64,000 nt of DNA from an uncultured Cytophagales bacterium. GTDB taxonomy: Bacteria; Bacteroidota; Bacteroidia; Cytophagales; Thermoflexibacteraceae. The position numbers and the translations under genes were made by a program. The stretch spans positions 1-64,000 of the forward strand of contig CALHUI010000014.1 in assembly GCA_938039675.1 (NCBI GenBank). Reading direction: 5' to 3'. This document shows positions 1 through 9,317 of the stretch, one piece after another. How positions within the stretch are numbered: position 1 is the first letter of the stretch; each line of letters starts with the position of its first letter. The notes under the pieces are model-generated. The model ran no database searches. It had not been told where the DNA came from and was given only the letters and a program-made list of their open reading frames with translations.

Positions 1-8
1 ACTGAAAA

Positions 9-595
9 TCAATTGCTTGAAAATTTTAATTTGTAATTAGTACAAGCCTGCGGTTCATTGGAAATTTTCTAATATCTGCTCTTTTTGCTTCCCTCTGCTT
101 CTGGTCTGATTTACCAAAAAATGCTTACAACCTGCTATAATATGTTCTACTTTTACTCTAAAACTTGAAAATATTTTATTAATCCCTTTTTTTCAAAAGC
201 ATCTAAGGGTTTTCCCTTAGGCTTTTTATGAGGTATCACAACCCGTGCATTACATATCAGACTTTTGATACCTTGAAAACCTAAATCTACTTTACTTACA
301 AAAACATTCTGCACTTCTAAGACTGCTTTTAAGCTGATAATCAGAAACCGTGCTTATATCTATGTCAAAATATAAAGCCATATTTTCCGGTGTTGGATAG
401 GACTTTAAATAGTGCAACACGAAGAAAAGCGCCTTTTTGGGATTGGTAAAAACAGGTGGTTTGGAATACTAATGACCTGATTGGGGCTTGCAGTATTGGC
501 TGAAAACTTCTGCTGAGGCTTCAAATTGTGCGAGAGTTAAGCCCGTAGCGGCTTTGCATTTTTTATCGCTGTTTAAATTAAAAAATACTTGCCAT
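9..595 (-). pseudogene. decayed IS5-type transposase (HTH_Tnp_4/DDE_Tnp_4 class)
   Basis: Read on the minus strand, several frames in succession give pieces of one transposase. Near 595-500 there is an N-terminal stretch (ATGLTLAQFEA). Near 450-360 there is the helix-turn-helix region (NPKKALFFVLHYLKSYPTPE, then DISTVSDY). Near 310-190 comes DLGFQG followed by HKKPKGKPLDAFEKKG. Near 175-75 comes FRVKVEHIIAGCKHF, where the Glu is the last residue of the DDE triad in this family, and the frame ends at a TGA at 11-9. The frames are broken by stops and frameshifts. The spacing between the HTH and DLGFQG pieces is far too short, so most of the catalytic core is deleted. It cannot encode a working enzyme. 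I did not find convincing terminal inverted repeats, so the IS limits are unknown. The family call rests on motif recognition. Confidence 0.75.
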
Positions 596-684
596 GTTTA
601 TGTAAATCTGATGGGATTTATCAGCAAATTTAAGCAACTTGCTGATAATCAGCAAACAAAAGGTCTAATGTATCATCATATAAA

Positions 685-815
685 CAAGGCACAACCAAGT
701 GTCCTTTTTATTGGCAAAGCCCCATTTGCCGTCTTTTTTACCCTTGCCAAACCTTCATTAAAGTTCCATGCCTCATCATACTCACAAAGAATGATAATTT
801 TCTTATCGGGGGTGC
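685..815 (-). pseudogene. WG-repeat protein fragment, frameshifted
   Basis: On the minus strand one frame reads EYDEAWNFNEGLARVKK, and the next residues continue one frame over as KDGKWGFANKK. Together these match a single WG (KWG) repeat of the form YD..(x)FsEGLArVkkdGKWGFIdkkG. The frame changes within the AAAAAAG run near 735. No start codon, flanking repeats or complete gene is present, so this is a relic of a larger WG-repeat protein. WG-repeat proteins are common, variable surface or cytoplasmic proteins of unknown function in Bacteroidota. The fragment lies directly behind the transposase relic, which suggests that insertion and deletion destroyed a resident gene. Confidence 0.6.
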
Positions 816-908
816 AAAAGGCGTGCAACAGGGACATGTTGAAATGTGATTCAATTTACTTAACTGCTTACTATATTGCCGATTGATAAACATCTGTCTT
901 TAACGCAT

Positions 909-2402
909 ATGAAAAACGCAAAACACATGCTGCTGCTCGCCTTTTGTTGCTTCGGGGCGATGTCTGCAACAGCACAAGACAAAGCCAAAGCCGCGCCGGC
1001 TCCTGATATGCCGCTTTCGGTAACGCAGCATCAAATTACACTCAACGGACAGCCGTTGCGCTACAAGGTAACAACAGGCTACCTCACGCTACGCGAAGAA
1101 GACGGGAAAGCCCGTGCCAATATTTTCTTCATGGCATATACCAAAGAAGGTGTTGCCGATACGCGCACTCGCCCCGTAACATTCACCTTTAACGGGGGCC
1201 CCGGCTCTTCGTCGGTGTGGCTGCACATGGGCACTGCCGGGCCTAAGCGCATCCTGATGAGCGATAAAGGCGAAGCACTTGCACCGCCCTACCAAATTGT
1301 GGACAACCCGCACACATGGTTAGATGATACCGATTTGGTGTTTATTGACCCCGTGATGACGGGCTACAGCCGCCCTGCGGAAGGCGTGGATAGAAAAGAG
1401 TTTTTGGGATATAACGAAGATATTGCCGCCGTGGGCGATTTTATTCGCCTATGGACAACACGCTTCCAACGCTGGCATTCGCCCAAATATCTGGCAGGGG
1501 AGAGCTACGGAACTACCCGCGCCGCAGGGTTGAGCGGCTATTTGCAAGACCGCCACGGCATGTATCTCAACGGGCTGATTCTCATTTCTGCCATCATGAA
1601 CTTTCAGACTGCCCGCTTTGAAAAAGGCAACGACCTGCCTTACGCGCTGTTTCTGCCGACTTATGCAACCATTGCATGGTATCACAAGCAATTGGGCAGC
1701 GAATTTCCCGACCTGAAAACGCTGTTGCCGCAGGTGGAAAACTTTGCCATGAACGAGTACACGCTGGCATTGATGAAAGGCGACCGCCTGACAGATGCAG
1801 AACAGAAAGCCATTGCCGAAAAGTTGAGCAAATTTACAGGACTAAGCGTAGAATATTTACTACAAACCAATTTGCGCATCAACATTCAGCGTTTTTGCAA
1901 AGAATTGCTGCGCCGCGAACGCAAAACAGTCGGTAGGTTAGACGGGCGAATTACAGGCTTTGACTATGACTACGCAGGCGAAACCAACGAGTTTGACCCC
2001 AGCTATAATGCGGCTATCTACGGACCTTATACTATGGCAATCAACGACTACGTGCGCCGCGAGCTGAAATATGAAAACGATTTGCCCTACGAAATCCTGA
2101 CAGGGCGCGTGCAGCCTTGGAACTACAACAATGTGCAAAACCAATACCTGAACGTATCGGAAACGCTGCGGCAGGCTATCAGCAAGAACCCGTACCTGCG
2201 CGTGCTGATTGCCAATGGCTACTACGACCTTGCCACGCCGTACTTTGCCACCGACTATACGATTCATCACATGTTTTTAGACCCTTCGCTGCGCAACAAT
2301 ATCCGCATGACCTACTACGAATCGGGGCACATGATGTATATTCACCAGCCTTCGTTGGTGCAGTTGGATAAGGATATTTCGGCATTTTTGAGTGGGAAGT
2401 AG
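909..2402 (+). CDS. S10 family serine carboxypeptidase, secreted
   Basis: A 497-residue secreted peptidase of the carboxypeptidase Y family, which removes C-terminal residues from peptides in the periplasm or outside the cell. The chosen ATG at 909 gives a clean signal peptide (MKNAKHMLLLAFCCFGAMSATAQ region, cut after ...TAQ). An upstream in-frame start at 876 would put 11 charged residues before it. Family signatures are the oxyanion block GGPGSSSVW near residue 94, the nucleophile box GESYG (Ser199), Asp440 in NGYYDLATPY, and His474 in ESGHMMYIHQ, so the catalytic triad is complete. No membrane anchor or T9SS domain is visible. It stands alone, followed by a strong hairpin at 2421-2453. 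The natural substrate cannot be read from the sequence. Confidence 0.93.
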   Translation: MKNAKHMLLLAFCCFGAMSATAQDKAKAAPAPDMPLSVTQHQITLNGQPLRYKVTTGYLTLREEDGKARANIFFMAYTKEGVADTRTRPVTFTFNGGPGSSSVWLHMGTAGPKRILMSDKGEALAPPYQIVDNPHTWLDDTDLVFIDPVMTGYSRPAEGVDRKEFLGYNEDIAAVGDFIRLWTTRFQRWHSPKYLAGESYGTTRAAGLSGYLQDRHGMYLNGLILISAIMNFQTARFEKGNDLPYALFLPTYATIAWYHKQLGSEFPDLKTLLPQVENFAMNEYTLALMKGDRLTDAEQKAIAEKLSKFTGLSVEYLLQTNLRINIQRFCKELLRRERKTVGRLDGRITGFDYDYAGETNEFDPSYNAAIYGPYTMAINDYVRRELKYENDLPYEILTGRVQPWNYNNVQNQYLNVSETLRQAISKNPYLRVLIANGYYDLATPYFATDYTIHHMFLDPSLRNNIRMTYYESGHMMYIHQPSLVQLDKDISAFLSGK

Positions 2403-2420
2403 GTAAGTAATTGATGTGGT

Positions 2421-2453
2421 AAACCTGACAGGTCTAAAACACCTGTCAGGTTT
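2421..2453. terminator. perfect 13-bp hairpin; copy of a dispersed CTGACAGGT palindrome
   Basis: AAACCTGACAGGT is followed by a 7-nt loop and its exact reverse complement. It sits 18 bp after the S10 peptidase stop and can act as a transcription terminator, although the tail is only moderately T-rich. The same core recurs in intergenic DNA at 13854, 17070 and 21666 with sequence drift, so it belongs to a repeat family as well. Confidence 0.65.
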
Positions 2454-2523
2454 AAATATTTGATTTTGAATGGTTTATGAAAAAATTGCGATGTTGTATA
2501 AAACGCATGGACATAAGGTAGTC

Positions 2524-2600
2524 AGATTCCGGCGGATAATGCAGATAAACGCTAATAAGAAAGAAAAATCTGTGTAAACTCGCATTATTCGCCTGAAATC
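2524..2600. repeat. imperfect palindrome of the GCAGAT..ACGC repeat type
   Basis: The left half (AGATTccGGCGGATAATGCAGAT...) and the reverse complement of the right half (GATTTcaGGCGAATAATGCGAG...) align along about 30 bases. A related half-copy lies at 52061-52095 (AGATTTTTGGGCAGATGACG..). Similar short AT-rich repeats are often seen in intergenic DNA of Bacteroidota. The rest of this 246-bp gap before the helicase gene holds the hairpin at 2421 and no gene. Confidence 0.5.
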
Positions 2601-2648
2601 AGTGTTCAAAAAAGGAACTTTGCTCAACCGCTTCATCCATTACAGTCC

Positions 2649-5600
2649 ATGGCTCAATTCAAGGTATATCGCTCATCTGCCGGGTCGGGCAAGACCTACA
2701 CGCTGACTAAGGAATTTCTGAAGTTGGCACTGGCTGCCCCTGCCAACGGCGAATTTTTCAGAGGCGATTATTATCGGCATATTCTGGCAATAACTTTTAC
2801 CAAAGATGCTGCCAAGGAAATGAAAGAGCGGATTATTTCCGCTTTGCGGCAAATCAGTGAGTTGCCCGAAGGTACAAGTTCTGCCTTTCTGGACGAACTC
2901 ACTGCGGAAATATCTGCCGAGTATCCTGCGGGGAACTGGACGGTTGAAAAAGTACACAGCCGTGCAACAGCTACCTTCACGCACATGCTACACCACTATT
3001 CCGACCTTTCGGTAAGCACCATAGATTCCTTCAACAACCGCGTAGTGCAGTCTTTCACCAAAGACTTAGACCTGCCCTATAACTATGAAATAGAGTTGGA
3101 AGCCGATGAACTGTTGGAAGCGGCGGTCAATCGCCTGCTGGAGCGTGTGGGCACACACGGCGATGCCACACTGACGCGCCTGATGCAAGGATTTACCCGA
3201 CAAGAAACCGAAGGAGGCAGGCGATGGCATGCCGACAAGGTATTGATAGAATTCGGTGAACATTTGTTCAAAGAAGACAGCCGCTTAATAGTGGAACTGC
3301 TGTCGCAAATTCCTCTCGAGCGGTTTTCACACATGCATAATCAATTGCATATTTTTTGTCAAAACATTGAAAATCAACTGTTTGAACTTGGAAAGAAAGC
3401 CATCAGCCTGATAAAACAACACCAAATTGGCGATGAGGCACTGGCAGGCGGCAGTCGCGGCATTTTATCCTATTTCCGTAAACTATCCGAAAAAGACTTT
3501 ACGGCATTTATTAATGGAGCAAGTGATACTACACGCAACAACGTCCGTACCGGCAAATGGACTTCAACCAAGGCAAAAGCCTACGACAAACAAGCGATTG
3601 AAAATATTGCAGATGATTTAACTTGGATTTTTTATGAGATAGACCACCTGCGCGACCAACATCTGATGGCTTATAACGAATCCAAACTGGCGCTGCGCTG
3701 CATCTATCAGTTGGCCGTTTTAGGCGAGTTGCGCCGCGAAGTAGATATGCTCATGCTGGAGCGCAACAAAGTGCATATCAGCGAGTTTAACTATCGGATT
3801 AACCGCATCATTGAGTCGGAGCCTGTGCCCTATCTCTACGAACGCATGGGTGAACGCTATCATCACCTGCTCATAGATGAGTTTCAGGATACTTCACAAA
3901 TGCAATGGCACAATCTGATTCCATTGATAACCAATGCATTAAGCGGTCAATATACGAACATGGTGGTAGGTGATGCTAAGCAATCCATTTACCGCTGGCG
4001 CGGTGGCAATGCCGAGCTGATGGTGCAACTGCCCGATGTCCCCACCGTGCTGCCCGATTCGCCTATTGCAGAAGAAATCGGCGTTTTTAGGCAATATTAT
4101 CAACCGTATCATTTGGAATACAACTTTCGCAGCGTTTTTTCTATTGTCAATTTCAACAATGAACTTTTTGATTGGACAATAGAAAAGTTCAGTGCCGAGT
4201 ACCCCAATCTGCCGCGCTACTATGAAAAAGGCCGACAGCAGCCGCGTAAAAAGGAAACCGGACATGTGGAACTGCTATTGCTGGGAGAAGACCACAAGAT
4301 AAAAGCGGCAGCATATGCCGATAAAACATTCCAAACCTGTCAAGAAATTATCAATCGGGCAGTAGCCGATGGTTTCCGCCCGGGAGAAATTGCTATCATC
4401 TGTCGTACCAATCGGGCGGCTATAGAACTGGCAGGCAGGCTGGTAGAGGCGGGCTATCGCGTTGTTTCGCCGGAGTCGCTGCTCATCAGCAATTCGGCAC
4501 GGGTGCGTTTCGTTGTCGGCTTTATGCAGATTATGGTGCAGCCGCTTAACCCGATTATCAAGTCGGAAGTACTGTATTTTCTCTACAAACACCTGAAAAT
4601 TGACGGCATAAACGGCGACTATTCAGGCGAAACGCACCGCGAAGTAGCGGAAAATGCCAAAAAGCCGCGTGTCAGCGAATTTCTGCAATTCATTCGCGAC
4701 CGATTTGGTAAACGTCTTATTTTCAGGGCTTTGCAATATCTTTCGCTGTACGAAATTGGCGAGGAGCTCATCCGTATTTTTGAGTTGAACGACGACCCTT
4801 CCGAGCAGATTTTCCTGCAAAGACTGCTGGATGAACTGCTGGCTTTCAGCCAAAACCGCAGCAATAATCTGGCTGATTTTGTGGAATATTGGAGCAAAAA
4901 AGCCGATAAAATTTCGGTTTCCATGCCTCCTTCGGGGGAAGATGCCATCCGTTTGATGACCATCCACAGCGCCAAAGGGCTGCAATTCCCGATTGTGATA
5001 GTGCCTTTTGCCGACTGGAAACTTACTGCCGACGGCAAGTCGTATATTTGGATACCTTGGCGTAACGAGCAACTTGCTCCCGAATTGCCCGCACTTTGGG
5101 TGCCGGCTACACAAAAACTGGAACAGACTTCTTTTGCCGATTATTTCCTGTTGGAAAAACAGGCTATACTCACCGATGCACTCAATGTATTGTATGTAGC
5201 TTTGACAAGACCTGAAAATCGGCTTTACATCATTGGCAAAGCACAAAAATCCGGCGAGAAGCCAAGCAATGTCAGTGCACTTTTGCTGGCTTTTGCCGAA
5301 CAGATGGCAGCCAACAAGATAGTGGCAAACGACTCGGTGCGCTATCTGTTTGCCGAAGAAACCGCTCCCGTACAGCGAAAAGTTACTGCCCCTGATGTAA
5401 AATCCTACACGATGACAACCTTCCTTAGCACGGAAAGCCGCGATAAACTGCGCATGAGACGCAGCGACAAGGGTGAAGGTCAGAATCGCATTGACATTCA
5501 GGCATTGTACGATGCCCGCAAACAGGGTTTACTGCTGCACTATGCCTTTGAAAAAGTGCGCTATGCAGCAGATGTACCGCTGGCCGCTGCTGCCCTGCTG

Positions 5601-5969
5601 CATGAAGGGCTGATTACCGCACAGGAAAAAGCCATTTTACAGGAGAAAATGCTCAAGTTGCTGGCTTTGCCCGAAATTGCACCGCTGTTTGAAGTGCTGC
5701 CCGGGCGCGTAGTTCTCAACGAAAAAGAGTTAATTGCTAAAAAAGAAGGCGAGTGCGACAGCAAGACCCTCCGCCCCGACCGACTGGTGATAGACCCGCA
5801 ACAAATCACCATTCTTGACTACAAAACAGGCATTGAGTTGCAGCAAAAACATGCCGAGCAAATCAGAGGATATGCCCGCCTGATTGCACAAATTCCTGTA
5901 TATGCCAACCGCCCCGTGCGTGCACTGCTGCTCTACACCGAAGAAGAGAAAGTGGTAGCAGCTTTATAG
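2649..5969 (+). CDS. UvrD-family helicase-nuclease, AddA/RecB-like
   Basis: A 1106-residue superfamily 1A helicase with a C-terminal RecB-type nuclease, expected to process double-strand DNA ends for recombination. Walker A is SSAGSGKT at residues 9-16 and Walker B is DEFQDTSQMQW from D410. Further motifs are EYNFRS near 490, MTIHSAKGLQFP near 770 and YVALTRPENRL near 849. The nuclease part shows LDYKTG near residue 1056, with an upstream Asp in DRLVID, as in PD-(D/E)XK enzymes. Length and motif order match Bacteroidota 'UvrD-helicase domain-containing protein' AddA homologues. The AddB-type partner usual for this family is not next to it, so it must lie elsewhere or be absent. The ATG at 2649 places the Walker A at the usual distance from the N-terminus. 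Confidence 0.92.
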   Translation: MAQFKVYRSSAGSGKTYTLTKEFLKLALAAPANGEFFRGDYYRHILAITFTKDAAKEMKERIISALRQISELPEGTSSAFLDELTAEISAEYPAGNWTVEKVHSRATATFTHMLHHYSDLSVSTIDSFNNRVVQSFTKDLDLPYNYEIELEADELLEAAVNRLLERVGTHGDATLTRLMQGFTRQETEGGRRWHADKVLIEFGEHLFKEDSRLIVELLSQIPLERFSHMHNQLHIFCQNIENQLFELGKKAISLIKQHQIGDEALAGGSRGILSYFRKLSEKDFTAFINGASDTTRNNVRTGKWTSTKAKAYDKQAIENIADDLTWIFYEIDHLRDQHLMAYNESKLALRCIYQLAVLGELRREVDMLMLERNKVHISEFNYRINRIIESEPVPYLYERMGERYHHLLIDEFQDTSQMQWHNLIPLITNALSGQYTNMVVGDAKQSIYRWRGGNAELMVQLPDVPTVLPDSPIAEEIGVFRQYYQPYHLEYNFRSVFSIVNFNNELFDWTIEKFSAEYPNLPRYYEKGRQQPRKKETGHVELLLLGEDHKIKAAAYADKTFQTCQEIINRAVADGFRPGEIAIICRTNRAAIELAGRLVEAGYRVVSPESLLISNSARVRFVVGFMQIMVQPLNPIIKSEVLYFLYKHLKIDGINGDYSGETHREVAENAKKPRVSEFLQFIRDRFGKRLIFRALQYLSLYEIGEELIRIFELNDDPSEQIFLQRLLDELLAFSQNRSNNLADFVEYWSKKADKISVSMPPSGEDAIRLMTIHSAKGLQFPIVIVPFADWKLTADGKSYIWIPWRNEQLAPELPALWVPATQKLEQTSFADYFLLEKQAILTDALNVLYVALTRPENRLYIIGKAQKSGEKPSNVSALLLAFAEQMAANKIVANDSVRYLFAEETAPVQRKVTAPDVKSYTMTTFLSTESRDKLRMRRSDKGEGQNRIDIQALYDARKQGLLLHYAFEKVRYAADVPLAAAALLHEGLITAQEKAILQEKMLKLLALPEIAPLFEVLPGRVVLNEKELIAKKEGECDSKTLRPDRLVIDPQQITILDYKTGIELQQKHAEQIRGYARLIAQIPVYANRPVRALLLYTEEEKVVAAL

Positions 5970-6064
5970 GTACTTTGAAATAGAACGCTCTTCGCGTGCT
6001 CAGTTGGTGTACAGACAATACAAGTGCAATTCGCGTTACTTATTTTTCATCGCTTACAATGGCA

Positions 6065-6931
6065 TCACTGCATTGCCCAAAGTACCAGATAAAATCCGTT
6101 CAGGCAAATGGCCGATAGCAGATTGAGTCTCATGGTATTTTTGAAATCAGCACGTGCGGGCGAAGCAAATGACTGCCGCATCCACCACAAAAAAAACAGC
6201 AGCACCGGTGAAAGAGCCGCCACAAAACCTATGGCAACAACGAGTGAAAAATACTGTCGGAAATAGCCGATAAAACATAGTGTAGCAATCGTAAACACAA
6301 GCATTGTGTAAATAAAAGTACCCCTGATACCCAACAAAAGGCTGATGGTTTGGTCGCCGCGGCGGGCATCTTCCTCATGCTGATAAATCTGGGTCATTGG
6401 GTAAGAACCAATCAGCATCAGACAGGAAAGCGCAGCAGGAATCAGCCATTGCGCCGTCATCAATTCTGCCCAGCCTTTGCCCGTGAGCACCTGTGCAGAG
6501 CTGATAAACACAAAAAAGCCCTGAAAAATACCAACAGTCAGCAGGCTGACAATCGGATATTTTTTCAATCGCACTCGGGGGTGGCTGTAGGCTTTGGAAA
6601 CCAGACCATAGACCAGCAGCGCAAGGGCAAACTGCCAACTGACAAGCGCCCCCAGCGCAACACCCACGGCATCGAATAAAAGTGCGGTTATGTATAACTC
6701 GCAGCTGACAGGGGGCGGTTTTTCCAACCCGCCGATAGCACCTTTGTCTTTATCAAAGTAAGAGTTATACCCGTTACTGGCAGGATAGACGAATACATGC
6801 CATGCAATAAAGGCAATGACAGCAGGGAAAGGCATCAGTGCAGGGGCGCTTACCGCACAGGAAAAAAGAAAAACCGGCAACAGGAAAAAAGAAAACGGCA
6901 GCCGCAGGTGCAGCAAAGTAGAACGGTGCAT
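6065..6931 (-). CDS. UbiA family prenyltransferase
   Basis: A 288-residue polytopic membrane enzyme of the UbiA superfamily, which transfers a polyprenyl or related chain to an aromatic or other acceptor. The first Asp-rich motif is NGYNSYFDKDKG from N53 and the second is YQHEEDARRGD near residue 180. About eight hydrophobic segments surround them. The NGYNSYFDKDxGxIGGL form is common in a Bacteroidota-specific UbiA branch and is not the typical MenA or UbiA signature, so I leave the acceptor open (a quinone, haem or carotenoid-type lipid is possible). The start lies 4 nt after the stop of the histidine kinase gene, so the two are co-transcribed and probably translationally coupled. Confidence 0.85.
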   Translation of the reverse strand: MHRSTLLHLRLPFSFFLLPVFLFSCAVSAPALMPFPAVIAFIAWHVFVYPASNGYNSYFDKDKGAIGGLEKPPPVSCELYITALLFDAVGVALGALVSWQFALALLVYGLVSKAYSHPRVRLKKYPIVSLLTVGIFQGFFVFISSAQVLTGKGWAELMTAQWLIPAALSCLMLIGSYPMTQIYQHEEDARRGDQTISLLLGIRGTFIYTMLVFTIATLCFIGYFRQYFSLVVAIGFVAALSPVLLFFLWWMRQSFASPARADFKNTMRLNLLSAICLNGFYLVLWAMQ

Positions 6932-6935
6932 GTCA

Positions 6936-9257
6936 TCAGGTTTTCGGTAAATATACGCGGAAAACGGAACCTTTGCCGGGCGTACTTTCTACCTCAATGC
7001 TGCCGCCCATAATTTCTATCTGATATTTGGTGAGGAATAGCCCCAGCCCTTTTCCTTCCTTGTCGGTATGCAGGCGGCTACCCATGCGGAAAAGTTTATC
7101 GCCATCTTTCATCAGGTCTATGCCTACGCCATTGTCTGCCACTGCAATAACCACAAAATCACCTTCTTCATAGGCTTGTATATCTATCTGACAAGGTGTG
7201 TCGGGGCAGCTGTACTTCATCGCATTACTCAACAGGTTATGCAAGATGCTGTCTATGTATGCCGGCAGCGCAGCAACCGTCAGTTGCGGCGGAACAGCAA
7301 GGCTGACTTTGGTATCATTTGTACAACGGTTGCGGAGCAATTCAAGATTGTCCTCAATAGCGTTTAATAGGTTTACAGGCTCTTTTTTATTGGTTTCTGC
7401 GATGCTATCTACATCCACCAGCCTATTCATCTTAAAAATAGTACTGTCTAACTGGCGAGTAACCGATTGCAGCATATTGAGAAGTTCTGCATCGTTGGGC
7501 ATTGTGTAAAGCAAGTCGGAAAGTGACAAAATATTGGCTACTGAAGAGCGCAGATTATGAGAGGTGATGTAGGTGTACTCCTTCAAGCGCTCATTTTGCC
7601 GCTGGGTCAGTTCAATAAGTTGTTCCAGTTGCTTATTGCGTTGCAGTAATATCTGCTCACTTTTTTGAAGAGCTATCTGAATTTTTTTCTGCTCGTCAAT
7701 ATCCTGAAAAGCACCGTAGAGCCTTACACATCTACCATTTTGCCACTCGGCAATACCGATAGTACGCACCCAGATAACTCTTTGTGCAGCTGTAACTAAT
7801 TCCAGTTCCAAGTCATAAGATATTCCCTCGCTAATTGCTCTATTTACAGCCTCTGTTATCTTCTGACGGCTTTCTCCTTCTTTGTAAAAATTAATAGCCG
7901 TGGCTACATCAGGCTGAAAACTCAGCGGCACTTCGTGCAGCATACGCGTTACATCGCTCCAATTCAGTTGCTGACGAATTACATCAAATTCCCATGTTCC
8001 TATGCGGGCGGCTCTACCGGTTTGCTCGAGCAGGTCTTTGGTATGCAGCAAGGCTATTGCTGACTCTTTTTCTGTAGTGATATCCTTTATTGCACCAATA
8101 ATGTAGCCTTTTGTATCACTCTCTCGCCTGACAATACGATTGTAATCCCGCATCCAGCGTATTTCTCCGGCTTTGGTAGTAACGCGATATTCATTGATTT
8201 TTTCTTCACCGTCTTGCAGGCGCTCTCCTCTGATAATGTATTGGGAATCTTCCTTCCACACGATTCTTTCCCATGTTCCGGGTACTTTGAGCTCTTCAAA
8301 AGAGTACCCCAATACGCGTTGCATATTGTCTGAAACCCATTCCAAATAAAGTTGGTCTCCCTCAATGCGTGCAGCATATACATAGTCGGAAACCAATTCG
8401 GTCAGCATTCGGTAGCGCTCTTCGCTGCGCTGCATATTTTCACATGCCTCCAGTTCTCTTGTTATGTCCTTGCTGGAAGCAAATACGGTTTTACCGATAG
8501 CTCTGGCGTTCCACTCTAAGCTACGATAGTTGCCATCGTGGCTGCGGTAGCGATTTACAAAGCCGTTAACAATTTGCCCCTTGTCTAACTCATCAAGTGC
8601 CGCTTGGGTAGGTGCTATGTCATCGGGATGGATGAATAATAATAAGTTTTTATCTATCAAATCTTCGCTTTTGTAGCGCAATATGTTTTCCCATGCCGGA
8701 TTGACCCGCATAAAATGCCCTTGTGTATCTACCATACAAAGCATTTCGGGGACAATCTCGAAAAACTCTTGGTAAACTTCTTTGTGCGCACGCAATTGTA
8801 TAACATCCATTGCCTCCTGAGCCAGCAGTCGCAAGGCTTCGCGCTGGCATTCTGTCAAGCTGCGCGGCTGCCGGTCAATGACGCAAAGCGTACCAAGCGC
8901 AAAGCCGTTTTTGTCTATCAGCGGATAGCCTGCATAAAAGCGAATATTAGGAGAACCTGTTACCAGCGGATTATCGGCAAACCGCTTGTCTTTTGTTGCG
9001 TCCGTTATTTCAAAAATATCTGATTGACGAACAGTATGATTACAAAATGCATATTCAATGGGCGTACTGTCAATCTCTATTCCTATTTTGGACTTAAACC
9101 ACTGTTTTTCGTTTGTCAGAATACTAATCAGTGAAATAGGGGTTTCGCAAATGAGGGCAGCCAGTTGTGTCAAGCGATCGAACTCCGGCTTGCTTAAAGT
9201 GTCGAGGATTTGGTATTCCTCTAATTTTTTGGAATGACAAGGGTACGGTTGCTGCAT
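6936..9257 (-). CDS. GAF-PAS-PAS-PAS sensor histidine kinase, cytoplasmic
   Basis: A 773-residue hybrid-free sensor kinase. A GAF domain covers about residues 20-155 and ends in the LCVIDRQPR pattern typical of GAF-HisKA proteins. Three PAS folds follow at about 160-275, 285-400 and 410-530 (for example FIHPDD, YRVTTKAGEIRWMRDYNR and DIDEQK). The phospho-acceptor His567 sits in SHNLRSS, the HisKA variant seen in Bacteroidota and phytochrome-like kinases. The ATPase has N674/N678 (NLLSNAMKYS), DNGVGID near 708 and GKGLGLFLTK. No transmembrane segment is visible, so it should sense a cytoplasmic signal such as redox state, light or a small molecule. No response regulator is adjacent; its only operon partner is the downstream UbiA gene. 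Confidence 0.9.
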   Translation of the reverse strand: MQQPYPCHSKKLEEYQILDTLSKPEFDRLTQLAALICETPISLISILTNEKQWFKSKIGIEIDSTPIEYAFCNHTVRQSDIFEITDATKDKRFADNPLVTGSPNIRFYAGYPLIDKNGFALGTLCVIDRQPRSLTECQREALRLLAQEAMDVIQLRAHKEVYQEFFEIVPEMLCMVDTQGHFMRVNPAWENILRYKSEDLIDKNLLLFIHPDDIAPTQAALDELDKGQIVNGFVNRYRSHDGNYRSLEWNARAIGKTVFASSKDITRELEACENMQRSEERYRMLTELVSDYVYAARIEGDQLYLEWVSDNMQRVLGYSFEELKVPGTWERIVWKEDSQYIIRGERLQDGEEKINEYRVTTKAGEIRWMRDYNRIVRRESDTKGYIIGAIKDITTEKESAIALLHTKDLLEQTGRAARIGTWEFDVIRQQLNWSDVTRMLHEVPLSFQPDVATAINFYKEGESRQKITEAVNRAISEGISYDLELELVTAAQRVIWVRTIGIAEWQNGRCVRLYGAFQDIDEQKKIQIALQKSEQILLQRNKQLEQLIELTQRQNERLKEYTYITSHNLRSSVANILSLSDLLYTMPNDAELLNMLQSVTRQLDSTIFKMNRLVDVDSIAETNKKEPVNLLNAIEDNLELLRNRCTNDTKVSLAVPPQLTVAALPAYIDSILHNLLSNAMKYSCPDTPCQIDIQAYEEGDFVVIAVADNGVGIDLMKDGDKLFRMGSRLHTDKEGKGLGLFLTKYQIEIMGGSIEVESTPGKGSVFRVYLPKT

Positions 9258-9317
9258 ACAATCATTTGCTAATTAAACGGCTTAATGTAACAATTTTTTG
9301 GAAAAAGCCATTTATGG

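Noticed and set aside
488-886. 132-residue rightward frame with a conventional length
   Set aside because: It is antisense to the transposase N-terminal piece and the WG-repeat fragment, whose motifs are clear on the other strand.
4623-5246. 207-residue leftward frame inside the AddA-like gene
   Set aside because: It lies wholly opposite conserved helicase sequence and has no recognisable motif or start context.
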